A DNA stretch of 64,000 bases from Ypsolopha sequella (lineage: Eukaryota > Arthropoda > Insecta > Lepidoptera > Ypsolophidae): assembly GCA_934047225.1 (NCBI GenBank), contig OW203987.1, positions 461,501 to 525,500 on the forward strand, written 5' to 3'. A program made the translations under genes and the position numbers. The notes below the pieces were generated by a model. The model was not told the origin of the DNA. It made no database searches and worked only from the letters and a program-made list of their open reading frames with translations. Of the stretch, positions 59,277-64,000 are shown one piece after another. Numbering within the stretch: position 1 is the first letter of the stretch; the number at the start of each line of letters is the position of its first letter.

Positions 59277-59960
59277 CTACTGTCTTCTTGGATATCTTAA
59301 AAAATATGGGGAGGCATTAGTACATGGAGACCGCTGTTGCGCGTTTTGAGGGACAGATTGTTGTTGCGGTCTGAAATTATTTCCCCCTTGGTGAAATTCT
59401 TGCCGCTGAGGACGAACATTAAGATTAGGTGGAGGAGGTGTCTGACACACATTAGGCACAATTCTTTCTAATTTAATGGGGAGATTGAGTGATTGCGGTT
59501 CATTATTTTCATTGTATATCTTTTTTAATTGTAATAGGGCTTTCTTTAAATCATCTTTAGTGTTGAAGACACTCGTGGCTAATTTCATTTTTTCCCCATT
59601 ATTAATTGATTTTAAGAATCTTTCGATGAAGATCCCTTCGTCAGTCAGTTTTGCCTTATCGGCCACTTCGCTCAAGCTGTAAAAATACGTAAGAAGGTCT
59701 TCTTGCCCTTGATTTTTTCTGAAAAATAGTTCTAGATAGTTAATAACCGGAGAGAACTCTGCTTTGAGCTCTTTCATTAAATCATCGTACGATTTCTCGT
59801 CCGTGAATTTTTGTCGGAAGAATGATAATGCTGGACCGATGAGGTAGCTTCCCAAAGCTACTTTTTTCTCGTCGTCTGACCATTTTTTTATGACAGCCAG
59901 GCTCTTGAATTGGAATTCAAATTCCGTTATATCGGTGGAGAGGCCGTCAAAGCGCTCCAT
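59277..59960 (-). CDS. Gypsy gag
   Basis: 227 codons starting from an ATG at 59960, 221 bases inside the 5' LTR. The N-terminal two thirds resemble a retrotransposon Gag capsid region (FKSLAVIKKWSDDEKKVALG, LKAEFSPVINYLELFF). The C-terminus is rich in proline, glutamine and asparagine (TPPPPNLNVRPQ, NNFRPQQQSVPQ) with no CCHC zinc knuckle. The frame ends at TAG (59277-59279) and the next codons continue into protease in the same frame. This is either a read-through arrangement or a mutation. Confidence 0.82.
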   Translation of the reverse strand: MERFDGLSTDITEFEFQFKSLAVIKKWSDDEKKVALGSYLIGPALSFFRQKFTDEKSYDDLMKELKAEFSPVINYLELFFRKNQGQEDLLTYFYSLSEVADKAKLTDEGIFIERFLKSINNGEKMKLATSVFNTKDDLKKALLQLKKIYNENNEPQSLNLPIKLERIVPNVCQTPPPPNLNVRPQRQEFHQGGNNFRPQQQSVPQNAQQRSPCTNASPYFLRYPRRQ

Positions 59961-60159
59961 CTTTCACTTTATTAACTAAATAAATATGCAAAAACTTAGC
60001 TTTTCTTTGGTATCCACGTCACAAGCTTGTAGCAAATCGTCTCTTTGGCACCCGGCAGGATACACTTCTTTTGCACCCGGCAGAATAGTTATATCGCTCT
60101 TCTCGCGCTATATATACTCGTCAATACACCGCTCTTCCAGCAATGCCAAATATTAATTA
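59961..60159 (-). other. Gypsy leader between primer site and gag
   Basis: Untranslated leader of the element. It contains a repeated TTTGCACCCGGCAG/TTGGCACCCGGCAG word (60045-60085). Confidence 0.6.
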
Positions 60160-60180
60160 TTACCCGGCGCCTTCGCCAAT
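60160..60180 (-). other. Primer binding site candidate
   Basis: Next to the 5' LTR, on the minus strand, the sequence is ATTGGCGAAGGCGCCGGGTA. TGGCG two bases inside the LTR is the usual start of a site complementary to a tRNA ending CGCCA. The exact tRNA cannot be named without a tRNA list. Confidence 0.6.
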
Positions 60181-60668
60181 TGTGGTGCGCACACCGCGCA
60201 CTCGGGATCTTGTGAGGATTTTGTTACAATTATACTATTTTATATTTTGTTTATCTTCTTTATATTTTCTTTTTTCTTTTTATACACAGCCTAATTATCA
60301 TATATATATTAAGGGAGGGGAGCTCCAAATTTGGTAGAGCACTCACTTATTGTGTTTCTTTAATGATTTACGGATGGAGAGGCACATCCGCACTAATCGA
60401 ACTCTCTGAGGAATCTTCTCATATGGAGAACTACGTCCGCACTAATCGGACTCTCTGAGGGATCTTGCTCGTGTTTTGTCTGAAAGATCTTTTATACTCG
60501 ATCTGTATTTATTTTTTGGAAAACACGAAATAATAATTCAGTCAATGCGACGTATATCGATCCATAAAGGTTATCGATTGCCAACTAAACACGAACAAAT
60601 AGTCCTTTAACCTACCTATAAAACCTAGCCTTACCTAAACCTAACATATTGCCTAGCTATATGTTACA
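60181..60668 (-). repeat. 5' LTR
   Basis: 488 bases, nearly identical to 51754-52241. The near-identity argues for a recent insertion. Confidence 0.95.
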
Positions 60669-61566
60669 ATACAGAGGATTAATGTATTTAATGCTAATTT
60701 ATACCTTAAAAAATAAAGAAATGGGGCCTTCTGTTAATTTTAGAAAATTTTTATTACGGAGTCTATCTCAAAAACTAAACTAGTTAGGAATTTCGAAATT
60801 CCTGTATGTTATTATTATGAGAAATCATACCTATTGTAGGAAATCAAAAAAATATTGAAAACACCAATTCATAATGAAATTAGTAACTTGTGACCAAAAC
60901 AAATAAACAGTTGTGTACTTGGTACGAAACCTTTTGTGCACGAGTCCAACTCGCACTTGGCCGGTTTTCACAAGATTTTATAAATTACAGGATATAAATA
61001 CAAATCATCTGATGTAAAAAATTACTGAAATTGGTGCACTCGTTTTGATTTTATGATGCATCACATCACGTGCAGTGATGACATTCGAAACCGCGCGGTT
61101 CTTTTGAAATGCGTATAGTTTAAAAACTACTCATCGGATTTTCAAGATTTTTTTTTTGTTTTGTGGATAATATTATCATAATTTATTAAATTATAAAAAC
61201 ATGTGACCATATTATAGAAAATTTAGTTGTTATTATCATAAGAATGAAAAAAATATTTAGAAAATTTCATAATTTTATTAATATTCAGCTACCATCTTTA
61301 ATTTTTTATACGGTATATTTTTTTTATTATTCAGTATGTCAAAAAAAATTGATTGACACCCTAATCATTAAAATCGGTGAAGCCGTTTTGATTCTATAAA
61401 TTTTTTAAATTATGCAGCCGCCATGTTGGAAAAGGTCCGCCATCTTGAATTCTAGTGAATGAAATTTTCATTTCCTCGGATGAAATCATTCATATTGGTC
61501 CTTAGTATTACTGAACAAAGCGGCTTGCTTTCTGCCTAAAACGCAGCTTTTTTTCCTAAGCCCTAT
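60669..61566. repeat. Long inverted repeat, distal part of the right arm
   Basis: It continues the arm after the Gypsy element: ATACAGAGGATTAATG (end of the last exon and stop), then the complement of 49750 down to 48866. This includes the CCGGCCAAGTGCGAGT head in complement (60925-60966) and GGTCCGCCATCTTGAATTCT. Similarity ends near TAAGCCCTATG. Confidence 0.88.
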
Positions 61567-63416
61567 GACTATAATTTTTTATAGTACAAGTGCGGAAAAT
61601 ACCGACGTCACTTCGAACATCTGCTTTGAATACAAAATTTTGTACTTACCTAAAGAGAAATAAATATTATTCAATTAAAATATAGTTTTATTACTTTGTT
61701 AGGTTAATAAACAATTTCCTTTAATATCAGTACTAAGCTAAAATAACATTTTAAAATAAGGAAACTAAAACCTTTCGACTAATCTCATACTAAATGTATG
61801 TTTGGGAATGTTTAATGTTAAAATTTTGGATACTTCTCGTTTGATTTTCAAAAAGTTATTGATGTCATTTTACTGATTAGGTAACGTACTTTCGATATCA
61901 GTTTAATTTTTTTTGATATCTGTAATAGTTACGGAATAATCGCCTGGTCACACTTAACGATTACAACCTGTATATAAAATAGTAAATAATTCGGTGGTAC
62001 AGTCAACTTCAAAAATTACGCCAAATCATACCATAGTCTCATACCTTAGGCAGGGGTATGCTGCTCGTACACTGTCTGGTTGATTAAATGGTCTGAGATA
62101 CATACATATATATAATTCACCATATAACATAGCACCTAATCAATTTTTAAAAACGAAATGTCTTTGTCCGGGCGAAAGTAAAAATGATGAAACCTAAACT
62201 AAATGAAAAAAAGAAAGAGCAAATAATGTGATGAAATGATTTGATTTTATTGAAAAAAATTAGTTAGTTTGCCAGACAAAACATTTAGTTACTAATCGAA
62301 ACAGAGGTCAACATATAATCCGTACCTCGGTGAGAACGGTGCGGCGACGCGGCGTATATATGTAAATGGTTCCAATATTCAGCACCGCCACCTATCGGAA
62401 CACTTTCTAGCATTATTACAAAAAAAATGTTAAATTACCTTTCTCTGCTCATATCTACAAACGATCGGTTAGAGTAGGTATTATACGCAAGGTATAGGTT
62501 ATCGTTAAATGCTTCCGCTATTCGAAATCTAAAACGTTAATTTAGTAGTAGAAAATATTTTAAGCATTTTGAGTAGCCGCAGTACATGGATTTATATCTA
62601 AAATGTTTTGTAGAGTGTTCGTGATAGCTGACACTGAACTAATTTCAGGGTAGCATTTAAAATATCTAAAAATACAATCGGTTGCCTTAAACCCTGCCGC
62701 ATCTTAGATGTATAAGACAAAAGACATGAGATGTGTATTGGTGCCTGTTAACACACGGATTAGAATCATAGAGTACATTATTTTGTGATTGGGGTTCTGT
62801 ATTTTCTGTATTCCATACACAGGGCAGTGCGGGACGATGCGGGGCTAGGGGGGGTTACCATTTGACAGACAGACGCGCAGCCCACATTGATCTGAGCTAG
62901 TCATTTTTTAATTTCATGTTTCCCCGCGGGTGAGGCGTACAAACACGCATTAACTACCACTACGATTTACTTTTTTATTGCAGTTTTTTATTAGCACGAT
63001 ATTACCGACATAATGCTAATTTGTAACAATTTACATAATGTTCATGTAATGTGTTCATGCAAAACAGACATCCACACATAATACCACAGAACAGCACAAG
63101 TACACACTGTAAAAAGTGAAGCGTTACTAACATAGTATTAAACTTTATTTATTAACACAATTTTGTAATAGCATCGTATTATGTTAGTTTGTAAGGTATT
63201 TATCTATGGGCCATAGAAGCCTGAAAATCGATGATTTGATTGATTGATTGATTGATAATACGCAATTTTACAGAAATATAACAAGAGAAAATATAACAAA
63301 TAATATTTGATAAAATAATGATACACGTACATGAAATAAAGAAACTTATGTTTAATGTTGTCTAAATTAAAATAGTTCATGAAACTGGTACTTAAAAAGG
63401 TTTTTAAAACACGAGC
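61567..63416. other. Spacer, no gene recognised
   Basis: The stretch contains a GATT microsatellite (63233-63257) and a TTTGACAGACAGACGCGCAG patch (62863). Minus-strand frames at 63204-63515 have no domain. Confidence 0.45.
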
Positions 63417-63900
63417 GTGAGTTTTAAAATACCAGCCAAGTGCGTGTCGGGCCACGCGCAGTGTAGAGTTCCGTAGTTGCCCTGCACAATATGCGGACTT
63501 CTTCTCCAAGTACATTTTATAAGTTTATGGACTAATACAGATTGCGCCAAACTTCTAGTACGCTCGGAAGTTGCTCTTCCCAAAAACGGCCCATATATTT
63601 TATTCCTGCTGATGCGAATCGCCCTGTGTTTAGAGGGGACTAAAAGTTTGGCGCGATCTGTACTCGTTAACTTGTAAAGCTTACTTAGCTGTGATAGTTT
63701 TCCTTTTAATTTCGTTATATATACTACTGCCATGATTTTTTTCACGTCTCCAAATACAACCGTTTCGCTGGCAGGGGGGGGGGGACACTTGACTCTAATA
63801 AAAATTAACACTTTTAAGCTTAATATTTCGCAAACAAAACCCTGGATCGAAAAAATGGTCATTTTACACTCCCAATATTTTTAAATTATCATCCAACAAC
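63417..63900 (+). repeat. Lepidopteran interspersed repeat, divergent copy
   Basis: It starts CCAGCCAAGTGCGTGTCGGG and GTAGAGTTCCGTAG, matching the family head. A pair of inverted words, CAGATTGCGCCAAACTT (63538) and AAGTTTGGCGCGATCTG (63644), encloses about 100 bases. It continues into the CCATGATTTTTTTCACGTCT module also seen at 46985-47332. Confidence 0.65.
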
Positions 63901-64000
63901 ACCCCACACTAGGGAATAGACGAGAAAAAAAAATCATCCCCACTTTACGTGTAGGGGAGGTACCCAAAAAAAAATCTTTTTCAAAATTTTACTGTACCAC

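Larger units (their letters stand above)
51754..60668 (-). mobile_element. Gypsy-type LTR retrotransposon, full length, disrupted
   Basis: The element has two 488-base LTRs (51754-52241 and 60181-60668) with TG...CA ends and a 4-base target duplication ATAC (51750-51753 and 60669-60672). Coding is on the minus strand: gag (59960-59277), protease (59198 down to about 58736), then a LINE insertion, then reverse transcriptase, RNase H and integrase (56205-53401). Protease before RT and integrase last is the Ty3/Gypsy order. No envelope gene is visible between pol and the 3' LTR. Two TAG codons, a changed RT catalytic box and the LINE insertion make it inactive. Confidence 0.93.

Overview
The window reads as a repeat-dominated piece of a lepidopteran (moth or butterfly) nuclear genome. 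It is AT-rich. It carries several copies of the short interspersed repeat that begins CCGGCCAAGTGCGAGTCGGA, which I recognise from lepidopteran genomes, plus RTE-like and Jockey/CR1-like non-LTR retrotransposon remains and a Gypsy-type LTR retrotransposon. I found no convincing single-copy host gene. All recognisable coding sequence belongs to mobile elements or mobile-element-like genes.

Tandem arrays with eight different unit lengths make up about 16 kb, roughly a quarter of the window: 80 bp (82-2645), 89 bp (3225-5655), 53 bp (9412-12510), 22 bp (15853-16205), 29 bp (19017-19223), 36 bp (20227-20912), 34 bp (31721-32810) and 51 bp (35035-40397 and 44619-45112). The 36-bp and 51-bp units are multiples of three, so they give long open frames that look like repeat proteins but are best read as by-products of the repeat length.

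Between the arrays lie small inverted-repeat elements: 7493-9055, the 14557-14800 hairpin, a three-copy MITE family (16243, 23373, 34076), a nested pair at 17179-18654, 25717-26316 and 48117-48344. There are also broken LINE pieces at 19686-20222, 24886-25560, 26317-27380 and 27738-27856. The 51-bp array is split in register by a 4.2-kb element (40398-44618) with 12-bp inverted ends and a TTAA duplication. That element holds what looks like the last exon of a YqaJ-type exonuclease gene.

The most structured part is 48866-61566. Two copies of a mobile-element-like gene lie in inverted orientation; the product has a putative PIN/XPG-like nuclease region and a C-terminal cysteine-rich CXC-like region. 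They form a fold-back structure with arms of about 1.58 kb. Both copies keep a 91-bp GT-AG intron. In the right arm a complete Gypsy-type element (51754-60668, minus strand, 488-bp LTRs differing at two positions, ATAC target duplication) sits inside the last exon. That element is itself split by a 5'-truncated non-LTR retrotransposon (56207-58735, plus strand) with an unbroken 624-codon reverse transcriptase frame. The order of events is therefore readable: gene duplication/inversion, then Gypsy insertion, then LINE insertion.
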